Origin: Latrodectus hesperus
Taxonomy: Eukaryota > Arthropoda > Arachnida > Araneae > Theridiidae
NCBI GenBank assembly: GCA_037975125.1
Contig: CM075853.1
Location: 69,300,268-69,364,267 of the forward strand
DNA length: 64,000 nt
Direction of reading: 5' to 3'
Shown in pieces: positions 34,916 through 46,645 of this stretch. Below the pieces are notes generated by a model. That model searched no databases and was not told where the DNA came from. It was given only the letters and a program-made list of their open reading frames with translations. The position numbers and the translations under genes were made by a program. Numbering within the stretch: position 1 is the stretch's first letter; every line of letters begins with the position of its first letter.

Positions 34916-35711
34916 ATGCAACTTGTATGTAGAAATTTTGAGCAATTTTTTTAAAATATTTTTAAATTATATATATCGCTATTACAGCCCTTTATTCGTG
35001 TATCCATTGAAAAAATAATTAATTGTATGCATACAATTGCACCTTCACATATGGGATTTCACGATTGTAATATGTTGCCTTAGTGTATCCATTTTAATCA
35101 TCAGCAGTAAGGAAATAATCCATTTTATATCTTTACTCTTGTATATATTTCAACGTTAAATTGCTTTTTTACACTAATTATGTATTTTATTTTAACATAA
35201 ATTATTCATGACTTCTTAACATTCAACGATTAATATCTCATTTAATAAATATTATAAGTAAAATATTGTGAAACAAGACATTTCTAAATTTTTTAGAATA
35301 TTGTCGACTTGTTTTTAAGATTAAATTGTGTATATATTTCCAAGAAATATTAAAACTTTGTTGAACTATTTAAAATGAATACATTTATTAACACTCGGAA
35401 CTTTCCCATTAGTGCTGAGACTAAAAGCAATTGCCAACTCTGGAGCTAAATGTGTACACTGAGATTGAATCTTGGAAACATTCGATTAACTCCTCGAGTT
35501 AAAGCCACTTTCGTAGTAGAATAATGTAAGCTTTAAGCATTTCTTTTAATAGGGAAAACATTTTAATATACACTATATAATAAATTTAAGCTAGAAAGTG
35601 TATTTAATTGCATACTTAAGATAATTGGTAAAAATATTACACAAAATTTTAAATTTAGTATCTGTTTCACATATATGGTATAACTGAACTTGACCTGTGG
35701 TTTTCAATTTT
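34916..35711. other. AT-rich non-coding stretch
   Basis: Nothing recognised. The 64-codon frame at 34824-35018 straddles the Tc1 remnant's end and is chance. Confidence 0.5.
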
Positions 35712-35865
35712 GGAGCAACCGAATTGATAATAGAGCAACCGTACTAGTCTTCATTTAACAGTTTACATGATCATCATCTGTCTCCAGTATGGGTATTTTT
35801 GGTGGTTAAGAATCAATTTTAAAATGTAGATCCTATACTATCGAAAGAACTAATGCTTTGATAGT
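35712..35865 (+). repeat. tRNA-derived SINE, degenerate
   Basis: AGAGCAACCGTACTAGTCTT, CATTTAACAGTTTACATGAT, then GGTATTTTTGGTGGTTAAGA, then TTTTAAAATGTAGATCCTAT. These correspond, with wear, to the A-box side, pre-B box, tail start and tail end of the family. Confidence 0.4.
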
Positions 35866-35992
35866 TTATCATTGTACATTTTAATTTCAAAGGTTTTAAG
35901 TAACAATTTTTAACAAAGTTAAATAAATCTTCGTATGCAAGCAAGCAAACCTAATCAAATTTTGATGTTTCGATGCTGTTATCGGTGGCGAT

Positions 35993-36002
35993 TGATTGAT
36001 TA
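35993..36002 (+). promoter_or_regulatory. Pbx/Exd-Hox composite-like site
   Basis: TGATTGATTA matches the bipartite Exd/Pbx-Hox consensus (TGATNNAT-type) and sits in a small GC-richer patch (GTTATCGGTGGCGATTG). A ten-base match can occur by chance in AT-rich DNA. Confidence 0.25.
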
Positions 36003-36836
36003 AATCCGCACTAATGTTAACTTGAAAATGCAGGTACGTTAAATTCAATAAATTATTAGCAATTTTTTTTATGTATTACTGTTCTTTACGTATACCAAGT
36101 TTTGTTTGTTTTGTAGGGAAATTTATACAATCTTGCAAATAACATGTAAATTGTTTTATAGAAAATTACTGATTTTAAAATTTTTAATTAATGACAGGAT
36201 GGAAATTTTCTGCACAAGTCACCAACTTAATTTCTAAATATAGCCAATTGCTATTAATACATTTCTCACTTAAGTTTTCCTACTTTAAGATACCATCAAT
36301 ATTATGCAGCATAGCTTTTTATAATATAATTATCCTAACAATATCTGCTAGTTTAGATTGATTCGTGTAAAACGTATGATGCTTTTTGAACTAAATGTTT
36401 GGAAAAAAAAATATGAAAGATTTATATACGTTATCAATCCTTAAAACCATCTAACTAATTGTTCAAATAACTCGTAAATATAATCTTATGCCATAAAACC
36501 TAAATTTCTTCGATTTGTCTTATTTTAGTTTAAAGGTAAAAAAACGTATTCCAAAAATTGAGAATGTTACAAAAAATATATTCTTTATTATAGGAAATTT
36601 ACAGCTCTTACAAGATTAATTGTATACATCACATTATTTACTAGCTGTAAGCCGAATTTTATAACGTAACTTTTTCGCTGCAATCTTTGAAATACGTATA
36701 AGTATTCAAACCAATACTTTAATAGCCCAATAAAAACTATCACTATTATTTTGTAAAAAAAAAATATTTTATTGCTTATTTGTGATTGTATGTTGATTTT
36801 TGATGGGTTGGAAAGATTATTTTTTTCTATGATGAG

Positions 36837-37278
36837 AAGAAAATTTTGTTATATTTAATTCTGGCATATGCAAAGCAATAATAGTTCTTGGAAAAGTAAA
36901 TCATTTGAAGATCTTAGTTTCCAGCTAAAGTTTAAAATTTACTGATTAAAACTCTACTAATTTAAAAAATACATTTTTTTCAGTTATCCTATTTCTTATA
37001 TGAATTAACAACATATTATATCTTTTTAGAATTATTAATATATAGTAATTCAAAGATTCTGAATTTATATGCATTAGTGAATTAAATAATTAATAAAATA
37101 TGTTTCTTTTTGTTAATTTTTTTCATATTTAATCGACTATATAGCCACTAGCTAATTCCAACAAAAGCTTTTTAAAAATCGACAAGTTATCTCAAAGCAA
37201 TATATAGATATAATTTTCTAATTTTAAGGAAAATTTTACATTTTTTAATTCTGGCATCTGCAAAGAAATAATACTTGT
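36837..37278. repeat. Local direct duplication pair
   Basis: GAAAATTTTGTTATATTTAA, TTCTGGCATATGCAAAGCAA and TAATA (36837-36883) recur as GAAAATTTTACATTTTTTAA, TTCTGGCATCTGCAAAGAAA and TAATA at 37229-37272, about 390 bases apart. Confidence 0.6.
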
Positions 37279-38859
37279 GATTTTTTTTGTAAGTCTTAAA
37301 AAAATCGGCTATTTTTAATAATTTTATCAATTTTCAACTTTTAAAAGTCATTTTACATGGCTTGTACATTTTTCAATTTAAAATTTATATCTAAAAATAT
37401 ATAAAACTTAAAATATTTTTTAACTGAGAATGTCTAAGACTATATCGAAATTTTGATAGTTAGCAATGTATTTGCCAATACTTTTTATTATATTTTCTAA
37501 TTAAACATGTATTCGCTCGTAAAATGATATTGTTGCAATTTCTATTTTTTGTATTTGGCTCTGTAGAGTTCGAAAAGTGCACACAAAATTTACATGAATC
37601 GTTTGATTATTATGTTTGAGTGTCCTGATGAAATACACACACATAAAGGAATGTGATATGTACGAAAGGTACCATAAAAATTATCGAAAAAAGGTTAAAG
37701 AAAAAAGGTAAAGGAAAATGCATAATTAGTCATTGAATCTGAAAAAGTATTATATAATGGATTTTGTTTCATTACATAAAAATTAAAGTTAAAATAAGTG
37801 ACTAGTAAATTTTAATATTTTCGAAGGAATACAATATAAAATTTCTGTAATTTCAAGGAAGATATTTTTGGCATTGTTCAAATCTTTTAAAGCATCTTGA
37901 AAGAGCATTTATCTTATTTTCAAATAAATGTCTCTCTTGATGTGTTTCTTGACATGTAACAAAAACACTGGATAAAATTTGGCAATGTGTACTTCTTTCT
38001 TTAAATGCTTTCCCTTTAATATCTGTTGCAATTTATTTCCCCCACTTTATGTGACATTTTCATTTTCTTTCATGTGTTTCTGACATATGTTTCCCTTCAA
38101 ATTCTATGACTTTTTGAAAAATTTGACAAGCCTTTGTATTATGATTTAATATTCGATATGAAGATACTATATATGAATTTGTTCCAATGCAACAAATGCA
38201 AAATTCTCCTTATGTGTGATTGTCATTGTGTGAATACAACGATTAATATTTATGTTTACTTTTATTTTTTGTTTCATTTTGTTACATATCTGATAGTTTG
38301 GTATAGTGAAAAGTCATATTGTCAAGTTCACTATGGCACTTTAGTTTCATATTTCCACATTACTTTTCAGATGTCGATTATGTTGCTTCAAGCTTAAATG
38401 TGTACAATCCTTTTCATTATGGAGGCCATCATGTTGTACATTTAATACCAAATTAATTAATTGGACGAAATACCATTAACTCAGTTCAAGAAATTTTAAT
38501 CCCTCATAAATGGTAGTTGATCAAATGTTTGCACGTTTTTCATGAACACGGCTCTAAAGCTTGAGATATTAACAGTTTTATTAGAATATAGGTATCAAAA
38601 AGTTGGCTTATTTCTTTCAGGGGTCAACCCAAGTTTACTCAAATACTTCTGCAGAAAGTAGAAGCGCAACATAAAACTTCTGTTGTGTTGTTACTAAGAT
38701 TGAAACTGGAATTTTCCACTCTGAAAAGCATTCTACCATAATGTCATCATAGCTCAAGCATGAATCGGCTTGTAATCGAATCAACAACCACGGAAAATAT
38801 ATTTAATTATTAAAACTAATGTATGTGTCCTTCGATTTGTTCATTATTGTGCCAATCAA

Positions 38860-38970
38860 ATAAAGATATCTTAAGCTGTCAGCTTGCTTCTGTTGTTTTT
38901 AAACTATCTTCATAAAGCAACAGAAGCAAGATATCTTTATAAAGTAACAGAAGCAAGCTATCTTCATACC
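38860..38970. repeat. Compound inverted and direct repeat
   Basis: The left arm ATAAAGATATCTT...CTTGCTTCTGTTG (38860-38895, with a 10-base insertion) is complementary to CAACAGAAGCAAGATATCTT (38918-38937). A further direct copy, AAGTAACAGAAGCAAGCTAT, follows at about 38942. The layout looks like serial template switching. Confidence 0.8.
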
Positions 38971-40205
38971 TGTAATGATTTATCTCTGAATTTTCTAACT
39001 TCTTTTAGTTATTGAGAAAGTAATCACATTTTCATTCAGTTACGATACATAGATAAGTTGTTTTTGAATGTTTGAAGTGATGCCATTTATTTAATTAGAC
39101 TCGTCATTTGGAACTATATCATCTATTAACTATAATGCCAAAACCCCACCAACTCTGTTCACAGAAATTAGGCTTTACTTCGCAGGTTCCATTCTTATTT
39201 AGCATTGTTATTTGTTGTTAGGATAACTCTTCAAATTTTAGATCATAGTTGAATTAGCTCTTACCTCCCAAAATGACAGTACTTACTCAAACAAACTGAG
39301 CTGATGTTTTCTGCTACGGTTACAAGTGAACATTGAGCTTGATATCAGAAACAACAATCTCGAACAAATAACCCAAATAAAAACAATTGAAAGAACTCAA
39401 ACTGAGCTGTTGTGGTTCTTTATGACAATGGTTAAAATTGGCGTTTATTATATAAATTTATCCAGTCACTTTAAACTGTAAAAATATGCATTTCTTGTTG
39501 AAAGTTTTTATTATTAAATTTATTAGTTTTTTTCTTGTTAAAGAGAAATTTTTTATAATGTATAGCATTATGTATTAAGAAAATACATTTTATATTAAAT
39601 CGAGGAAATTTTAATTTGCTTTAATTCCCATTTTAAAATATACAACTACTTGCAGTATATATATTCTATTAAACTTTGATTTTATCATACTTGTGCATGT
39701 TTTTATAAAATACTTCATCATTTATATATTCTTACACAGAAATTTAACATATATTTTTTTATTTTGTAGGTAAGAATCATTTTATTTCTCCTTGTATCCT
39801 GTATATATCAGGTATTTAATGCATTATATAAAATCTGAATGTGTAATTTTAAAGTCTCCATTTATATTTTTGTATTGTTATTAATTTAAAAAAGTTCTTT
39901 CGTAAGAGAAAAGATTAACAAATAAGCGCATTGTAAGTTTATTGAGATTAAATATATTAAATATTTTTGGGAATATTTTATTAGAAATTATATTATTCTG
40001 ATAGAGAAGTTTATATATGTATGTAAACAATTTCTTGATGAGAACTTTACAATTTACTCTTGAGGAATTGAAATATATTTAATTCTTTTAATAAAACAAG
40101 AAATGGCAACTGAATAAATCTCATTTAATCTCAGAAGGGACTAATCAAAGTAACGAAATTTCTGTAGAAAAAAATAGCGAGCCATTTACTTTTTTTTTGA
40201 CAGAA
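38971..40205. other. AT-rich non-coding stretch
   Basis: No gene. 39080-39430 is somewhat more complex than its surroundings but has no frame or motif I can name. Confidence 0.45.
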
Positions 40206-40301
40206 AGTAATAATTTACCAGTGTTTGAACTGTGTTTTATTTTATTTATACTGATATATAAATAAAATAAAACACAGTTCAAACACTAGTAAATTATTAC
40301 T
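40206..40301. repeat. Near-perfect hairpin with 44-bp arms
   Basis: The left arm 40206-40249 and right arm 40258-40301 are complementary at 43 of 44 positions (one C/T difference, at TTTACCAGTG versus TTTACTAGTG), with an 8-base loop ACTGATAT. The stem would be very stable. The right arm is followed by sequence containing another copy of the loop (ACTGATATAT). Confidence 0.95.
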
Positions 40302-41760
40302 TTATATGAATAAATACTGATATATATATAATCATTTTATTTTTCTCATAAGCAATTTTATGGTTTGATATATATTTTGTAAAAATTGAGTTAATTTTTG
40401 AGAAATTATTTTCTACTCATATTGTAGTATGTATATTAAATAATTTAAAAAAAATTAGTAAAAATAATATGTGAATTGTTATCTTTGAGAGGCATTTTAA
40501 TTAAAAAATGTGTTTATTTAATATTTTGCTTGAATGTTATAGGTGATTTTATGTCTTAGAACTGTATTTATGTATCTTGTTCGGAGATATTTGTATTGAA
40601 ATTTTTATATACATAAAATCAACTTTCTTAAAGCTTAAAATCATTTAAATATTAAATTTTAAAACTTTTCTTAAAATTTTAAAATTTGTTAACTCTACCT
40701 TAATGAAATTAATTAGACATTTTTTTATTTGAAATACACAATTGGATATGTATAATGCGATATTTTCTTACATTTTAAATTCGATTTAATTTAATTGTAC
40801 TGTACACAATATTAAATTTAATGTTACTGCTATATAACATAGAAACGTTATGTTAAATTAATAAAATTATACCATAACTTTTTTCACAAATTTAGCTTAC
40901 ATTTTACTTAATTTTGGAAATGTATTCTTGTATTGCTTAAATTATACTATTGCAATTAAACATCAAATAACCCTAGTAAAATAAGCCCTAGTAGTTAGTA
41001 AAATAAGCCCTGGTAGCCATATTTCTATTTATTTCTTATATTAAACCTTTATTTTTGTAGAACATTTTTTAAAAATTTTTTCTTGTATTTTTCTTTTGGA
41101 ATAACTTGGGAATTTCTCATCGAAAAAAGTTTCATCATTAAAAGTGCGAATATATTCTGATAATATTTTAGAGATTTGTGTGATTAAAAAAAATTCAAAA
41201 TTTGTGTCGATTATTTCAAATCAGATACCTGATTAAGATTAGTATATGTCCTACCTGAAACGTTTTTCGCCAGAAATCTACATAAATTTATAAAAAATTC
41301 TTTTTCATAAGTGTTAACTATTTCTGTAGCTAAGAGTTATGAGGGGATTGGTATGGGATTGTAAGTATTGTGATCTGGCAACATTTCTTTTAGAGCAATG
41401 TATAAATTTCTTTATTTAGTTGTTTGGATACTATGTGAATAATTTAAAATTTATTTCAAAATAATTATTTTGTGCACATTTATTATTGATTTACTGAATA
41501 CAAAAATAGCTGATTTCTTACAGTTGCTTAAGAAATATATCTTTAATTCCTTTATTGTATTCATAAAGTTGTAAATGTAAAATTAACGTAACTGCATATC
41601 GAAAAATAATATTTTATTTTTAATGATTTGCATCTCATTTAATGTTAACATTTGTAGTAAATACATATTTCTTGCCACTCGTTATGGTAATATTTTTCAT
41701 GTTATAACAACATAAGGTTTTCCTATATTTAAATTGGAAAGCATTATATTAATCTTGGAA
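40302..41760. other. AT-rich non-coding stretch
   Basis: No gene. It contains a two-copy tandem repeat at 40974-41017. Confidence 0.5.
40974..41017. repeat. Two-copy 22-bp tandem repeat
   Basis: TAGTAAAATAAGCCCTAGTAG is followed directly by TAGTAAAATAAGCCCTGGTAG after a T, differing at one base. Confidence 0.85.
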
Positions 41761-42580
41761 ATTAATGCCTTGAACTCCATTCAAATTTCATTAATGCTTA
41801 CACATGCATTCAAGATTATCTTAAATAATTTGGAATGGCTGTCTATTAAAGGATTATTGCAAAATGTCTTTGAAGTCAGAGGCTTATTTTCAGATTAAAT
41901 GTATCGCACAATTTATTAAAATCACTGCACCTTGAATTACTTCATTTGTATTCCAATGTGCATATTGACATAAAAACTGAAGATTAAGCTTTTATAATTA
42001 AATTCTTGAGTTTCATTATCGGATAAACTTTGATTGGTTTCTTTAGATATTCATTTATAGACCAAGGAGAGTGACAATCTTCCTTTTGTTCTTGTTTCCA
42101 AATTAATTGAGTGGCGTGCTGTCGAAAAAGAGATTTTTACAGTTGCCATCAGTACGTTCCCCCTCGCTTTTGTACCATGCTTAATTACGACAGCAAAGAA
42201 ACTCAACAATAGCATCGGGTGTCGTTCTGCATCCAGGTAGGATGCAACAAGCTTGTTTAACAACGAAGCCTACCCTTGTCGACAAAGGTGTGGAAACGAG
42301 CCTCGGTAATTACCTAGTTAGTGACTGCGAATGATTTTAATTAAAGTTTCCTGCTGTGGCTTATTCTAAGGGAACCGTGTTCGGGGAAGAATTTCAAAAG
42401 TCCGAGCATGTGACGAGATTGATTTCCTTATTCTCTTGGAATTAAAAATCACCGCTGCTCATGCTAATTCTTGTTGTTGGTCTCTGCAAGACAGTGTCTT
42501 ACCCTAAAATGCATGTCACTGTAAAGAGCCAGGCATGTTTGTGAGGCCGAGTTTAATTAGAAAGTAAACCAAGAATAGTG
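41761..42580. promoter_or_regulatory. Candidate developmental enhancer-like island
   Basis: Unique, high-complexity DNA with many homeodomain-type words: CCAAATTAATTGAG (about 42098), GGTAATTACC (about 42304), TGATTTTAATTAAAG (about 42332) and AAAGGATTATTG (about 41848). GC-richer segments lie between them (TACGTTCCCCCTCGC, GGGAACCGTGTTCGGGG). The 70-codon minus frame 42051-42263 has no domain. The layout resembles clustered conserved elements near developmental genes. Conservation is untested. Confidence 0.35.
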
Positions 42581-42721
42581 ATCAATCTCATTATTGCAAA
42601 GTTTATTTTCGGAAAGGTTGTAAGAATCTTAATACGTATTATCAAACGTAATAGGCTTTGATGTTGTTAAAAACAAAATGATTTTAGAAGCGTTCACAAT
42701 GTTAGATAAAATGTTATTCTT

Positions 42722-42723
<2 letters not shown>

Positions 42724-42781
<58 letters not shown>
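42724..42781. repeat. (TA)n microsatellite
   Basis: Pure TA run of about 58 bases. Confidence 0.95.
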
Positions 42782-42784
<3 letters not shown>

Positions 42785-43446
42785 GTGATTTTATAGATTT
42801 TCCATTCTAATTGTTTTATTTTATTACTTATTATTCATTACTATTTAGAAGTTGAAAAAAATCACGAGAAATATCTTCGAAGTGAAGTTACATATTTTTG
42901 AGATATATTTAACTGTGTGATTTTCGTAGTTTGTGAATGGGTTTAAGTTTCACTAAATTAATTTTTTTTCTTTCAAATTTTGCAATTTTTGTTCTTTTTA
43001 TTGTAAAAAAAAGTTAGAGAAAACTCAAACATTAAACATAGTGACTTACGTGACTGTAAAGTGTTGTAAAGTATAAGACTGTACACTACGACTAAAACCA
43101 TTTTCAAATTTTGAGGATTCTATGACTCCTGCTGATGTAAAAATATATATAATAAAACTATTTCGTGCCATCTGGAAAATAATTATGATAACTGTACTTT
43201 CATCATATTTGTGTAGTTATTATTATTTACAGTATAATGAATTAGCTGTTATGGCTTTTATACTTCAGCTGCAGCGTACCAATCTTAGTATCAGTCTTGT
43301 AGCTTATCAACAGTTTCTTTCAGTAAATCATTACAGATCTTAAATCTTTGTGTATCTATTAAAGTTTAATGGGACAAAAATGTTAGGTATCTACTAAGTA
43401 ACTAAACTATTTTCTCCGTTTTTTTTTCTAATTTTGTATCAAATAC
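42782..43446. other. AT-rich non-coding stretch
   Basis: Nothing recognised. The 73-codon frame at 43122-43343 has no domain. Confidence 0.45.
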
Positions 43447-43610
43447 TCTGATTTTCAGATCAACTCATGGGTTTGAATCCTAATGTCTCCTGATTCGAGT
43501 GTGGATCATTATGGTGCTCTGCAAACCGCTTTAAACTGTAGATTCCTGTAAATTTATTTCTATCCAAAAAGCGGTCGTAGGGTGACAAACAATAAACCAA
43601 ATCTCGTGCG
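43447..43610 (+). repeat. tRNA-derived SINE, 5'-eroded
   Basis: CAACTCATGGGTTTGAATCC is the B-box region. The tail follows: GAGTGTGGATCATTATGGTG, CAAACCGCTTTAAACTGTAG, then GGTCGTAGGGTGACAAACAA and TAAACCAAATCTCG. The A box is lost. Confidence 0.6.
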
Positions 43611-44199
43611 AAATGCTAACTTTCATTTTAAGATGTCCATGTATAATAATGTCTCAAAAAATTCTTTAAAATAATTAAACAAGATATTATGTCACAAATT
43701 CAAGCACCACTCTTAAGGTTTTAAAATAATGATGTAATTCTGTAGCTTTATTGTGAACAAATAGATTTTTTATGTTTTAATTTATTGTTCATTAAAACAT
43801 TAAAAATTTTCTCATCTGGGGCATGTTTTGAATATCTAAGTTTATTTTAAATAATGATTTCTAGAAGAAATTCTGAGCACTAGCAGTGAAATTAGAGAGA
43901 CAAAACAATTAATCGAACCAATCCCACAAACTATATTTTAGTACACTTTTCTACAAAAACACAAATTAGATCTGTGAATAGTGTCTTTGAGACACATTTT
44001 AAGTATAAAAAGAATTAATATTTTAAGAACTTTTTTAATGAATTATTTTTTAATAAGATTTTTATTCCGTTTTCCATATATAGTTTTCAAATTTACATAT
44101 ATTTTGTATTTCTTTCAATATTCCTATATAATTTTTTTTTCATCAGATAATATAGGGATTTATAGAACTATATTTAGAATGAAATACGTTTATGTTTCC
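43611..44199. other. AT-rich non-coding stretch
   Basis: No gene. The 96-codon frame 43981-44271 is dominated by Phe/Ile/Tyr/Arg from T-rich DNA and runs into the island that follows. It is judged to be chance. Confidence 0.45.
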
Positions 44200-44625
44200 C
44201 CAGTCACATGGAGGAACATACTGATTTATCGCCCGAGAAAGGGATATTTATTTTCCCTACGATTTTCATAAGGGACGGAAATGCTCGATTTTTCCCGGAA
44301 GAGAGCCGTTAAGCTACCGAAATAAATTGCTGCTGAGTGCTGTTGGCAGGTTTCCTGCGCACTCGGAAATTTTTATGAACTTTTAACGTTGCTCGGTGGG
44401 TGTGAGAGGCTTTCTCGAAAGCATCTGTCAATAAAGTGCGTCTTCATTGGATTTTAAAGACACACAACATTTAATAAATAAACAGCCCTTTGACGAGAGA
44501 AATAAAATCACCAAATGGGACTTTCCTTAATGTTTGCGCACATTATGGCGAATGATTTGGGAATTTTCATCCGTCAATTTAATGCAGATGGGGATTTAAA
44601 CTTTTTGCATCCTACAAATAGACAC
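44200..44625. promoter_or_regulatory. GC-richer island, candidate conserved element
   Basis: Unique sequence with TTATCGCCCGAGAAAGGG, AAGAGAGCCGTTAAGCTACC, GTTGGCAGGTTTCCTGCGC and CTGTCAATAAAGTGCG. Abd-B/Cdx-like CAATAAA and Meis-like CTGTCA words are adjacent at about 44427. No open frame continues through it. The function is inference. Confidence 0.35.
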
Positions 44626-44693
44626 ATTGCTTCGAATAATATATAAATAAGTACATTATTTATACATAGTGCATTTTTTTCATATATTGCATC

Positions 44694-44887
44694 TTCCTTC
44701 TTGACTGCCGAGCTGGCAGCCCGAATGGTTAGCGCTCTTGCTTCGGTTCATCAGTTCGTGGGTTCGAATCCCACCTTGGGCATGGATGTTTGTAGTGATT
44801 CGGAATGCACTTTAAACCGTAGGTCCCGGTCTAATTAGCCCTCGTGTGCAAAATATGACTGTTGAGAGACAAATTTCCTTCTTGACT
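44694..44887 (+). repeat. Best-preserved SINE with perfect 13-bp target duplication
   Basis: The body at 44707-44874 has head GAGCTGGCAGCCCGAATGG, A box TGGTTAGCGCTCTTGC, AGTTCGTGGG, B box GGTTCGAATCC, then tail ATGTTTGTAGTGATTCGG, TTTAAACCGTAGGTCCCGG and AGCCCTCGTGTGCAAAA. It is flanked on both sides by TTCCTTCTTGACT (44694-44706 and 44875-44887). This is the mark of target-primed reverse transcription by a partner LINE. It would be transcribed by RNA polymerase III from the internal boxes. It defines the family used to recognise the other copies here. Confidence 0.93.
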
Positions 44888-45208
44888 TTTAGCAAACATG
44901 TGTTTTATTTAATTAGTCTGCTGAATTGTATTTTAGAGTTAAATGTATTATTTTAATCTAGTTTAAAAGAATTTGCAAAAATGACGTCAGAGTTCACGTA
45001 CATTCAAACTTGGAAATAGTATGAAAAATAACTAATTTTTGTAATGTAATAAAAATATTAAAAAGCACATTACCAAAAAATTAGATAGTATTTTTTAAAA
45101 TTGATATCAATTCTCTAAATTCAAGTGGATTATCGTGGGATAGTATGTTATGTAAGTTTCTTAATATGATAAAATTCATTTAGAAATCATAACACAATTT
45201 TCGAAAGC

Positions 45209-45386
45209 AGAGCTGGCAGTCGAATAAGTGCCCTACCCTACGGTTTAATAATTCATGGGTTCGATTCCCATCTTGGGTCTTAATTTATGTAGTGATCCGG
45301 AAAAAAAGAATTTGAATTGTAATCTAATTATCACTTGAGTAAAAAAAAACTCAAGCGTTAATCATCAGTCTGAGGAACAGAAAACA
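45209..45386 (+). repeat. tRNA-derived SINE
   Basis: Head AGAGCTGGCAGTCGAATAAG has a deletion in the A box. CGGTTTAATAATTCATGGG is followed by B box GGTTCGATTCCC, then ATCTTGGGTCTTAATTTATG and GTAGTGATCCGG, with an altered tail containing a short self-complementary segment (CTTGAGTAAAAAAAAACTCAAG). The body lies about 300 bases after the intact copy. Confidence 0.7.
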
Positions 45387-46213
45387 CATCAGTATATTCC
45401 ACAATTACTTCACTGTAATTGATATATTTGAATCGTAACCTATTCAATATTATCTATTAGATATATTGAATATGGATTGAAACCTTTTTCATTTACATAT
45501 TCATTATATCTATTAGATTATGTTGAGAGAAATAAAATTCTGTTTTTTTGTGGTGAAGTTTTATATAGATTATGATAAATTTCCCATTGTGTGTTCTAAT
45601 TCACCGAAGCATGTTTGAATAAAATACACACAACACTTACATTTTTATTTTTAATCAGTTTTGCTAAATGGATTCCAATAATGTTATATCGATTCTTTGA
45701 GGCCGATATCGCGCTCATCCTGGCTGCTCTTTGATGCTTCTAACTATTCACGCTGAAGATACATGATTTTAATAACTGTTATGGTGAGTGATATTGTTTT
45801 ATCGATTTATTTCTTTTTAATAGTTGCTTGATCTATTGTTCATTCATTTCATATACTTTCCAATATTAAAGATCCCCGTTGAATATGAAGATAAATCTGG
45901 CGCCATGATTGCTGTCATTAAAGAATTGTACTAGACATTATAATTGTACTTTAAGGATGGATTTCCTTAATAATATTATATTATCTACATAAGAATGTAA
46001 GTTTAAATTTTTCGTATAAAGGGTGTATAAACGTATATGAATTTGATTTGTTATTTTAATATGTAATTTCATAAAGGAATTTGTTTACTAAGCATGACAT
46101 ATGAAATTAAATATTTCCTCGTTTTCTAGATTTCTAACATTTAAAATCTAGATTTTCTGACAATCTTTTCAGATCATTACCCTTTAAGTGCATTAGAAGC
46201 ATATTTTTTGGTA
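45387..46213. other. AT-rich non-coding stretch
   Basis: No gene recognised. Confidence 0.45.
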
Positions 46214-46645
46214 GATAGCTTGGGCAAGTCTGCCACTGCTGACATCTTGCAGGGCAACGCTATTCTAACGTTTTCAGAAATCTCCACTTTTAAAAAAGAT
46301 GGAATTAAACGCAATTAGGAGAGATCCGCCTGCCCTCTCTTGGTACTTTGGGAAGAAACCTCGTTGGTGTCACTAACTCAGTATCCCTAGGATACAGCAG
46401 ACTGCTCTTTCACGTTTTTTGAGTGGCCACATTAGGTTCCTCTCTTTTCAACAGAAAGTCTTTCTGGAGTATCACTGGTGCAAGGCTGATCAGGCCTCCC
46501 CGAGACATATTCTTGACTGTCTGAATTTTACTGTGAACGAGGTTTTGGAGAATCCTATTTTATTTTTAGACTAATGATTTTTGGTTTTATGGAGATGGTT
46601 TAGCTTAGCTACACCATCTGGGATTAGAAACAACAACACTCTTTA
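46214..46645 (+). pseudogene. 3' end of a non-LTR retrotransposon (RNase H tail)
   Basis: The first frame reads DSLGKSATADILQGNAILTF. A frameshift near 46310 leads to RRDPPALSWYFGKKPRW, a stop, then TALSRFLSGHIRFLSF. It continues through CKADQASPRHILDCLNF to a TAA at 46572-46574. The GH...C...ASPxHILxCL pattern is the zinc-binding tail that follows RNase H in many arthropod jockey-like elements, and particularly those I associate with spiders. A short 3' UTR follows (GGATTAGAAACAACAACAC). The upstream reverse transcriptase and endonuclease are missing, as expected of 5'-truncated insertions. It is broken by at least one frameshift and one internal stop. Confidence 0.8.

Larger units (their letters stand above)
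35866..38859. other. AT-rich non-coding stretch
   Basis: No gene. It holds a composite Pbx/Hox-like site (35993-36002) and a duplicated segment (36837-36892 and 37229-37278). The 87-codon frame at 38134-38397 is Tyr/Phe/Cys-rich and unassigned. Confidence 0.5.

Noticed and set aside
43981..44271. 96-codon plus frame, longest non-transposon frame
   Set aside because: It is rich in Phe, Ile, Tyr and Arg as expected from T-rich DNA, has no domain, and crosses from AT-rich DNA into a GC-richer island.
44707..44790. Possible genuine tRNA gene
   Set aside because: A and B boxes are present, but no seven-base acceptor stem or anticodon arm can be formed. The flanking target duplication and shared tail show a SINE.
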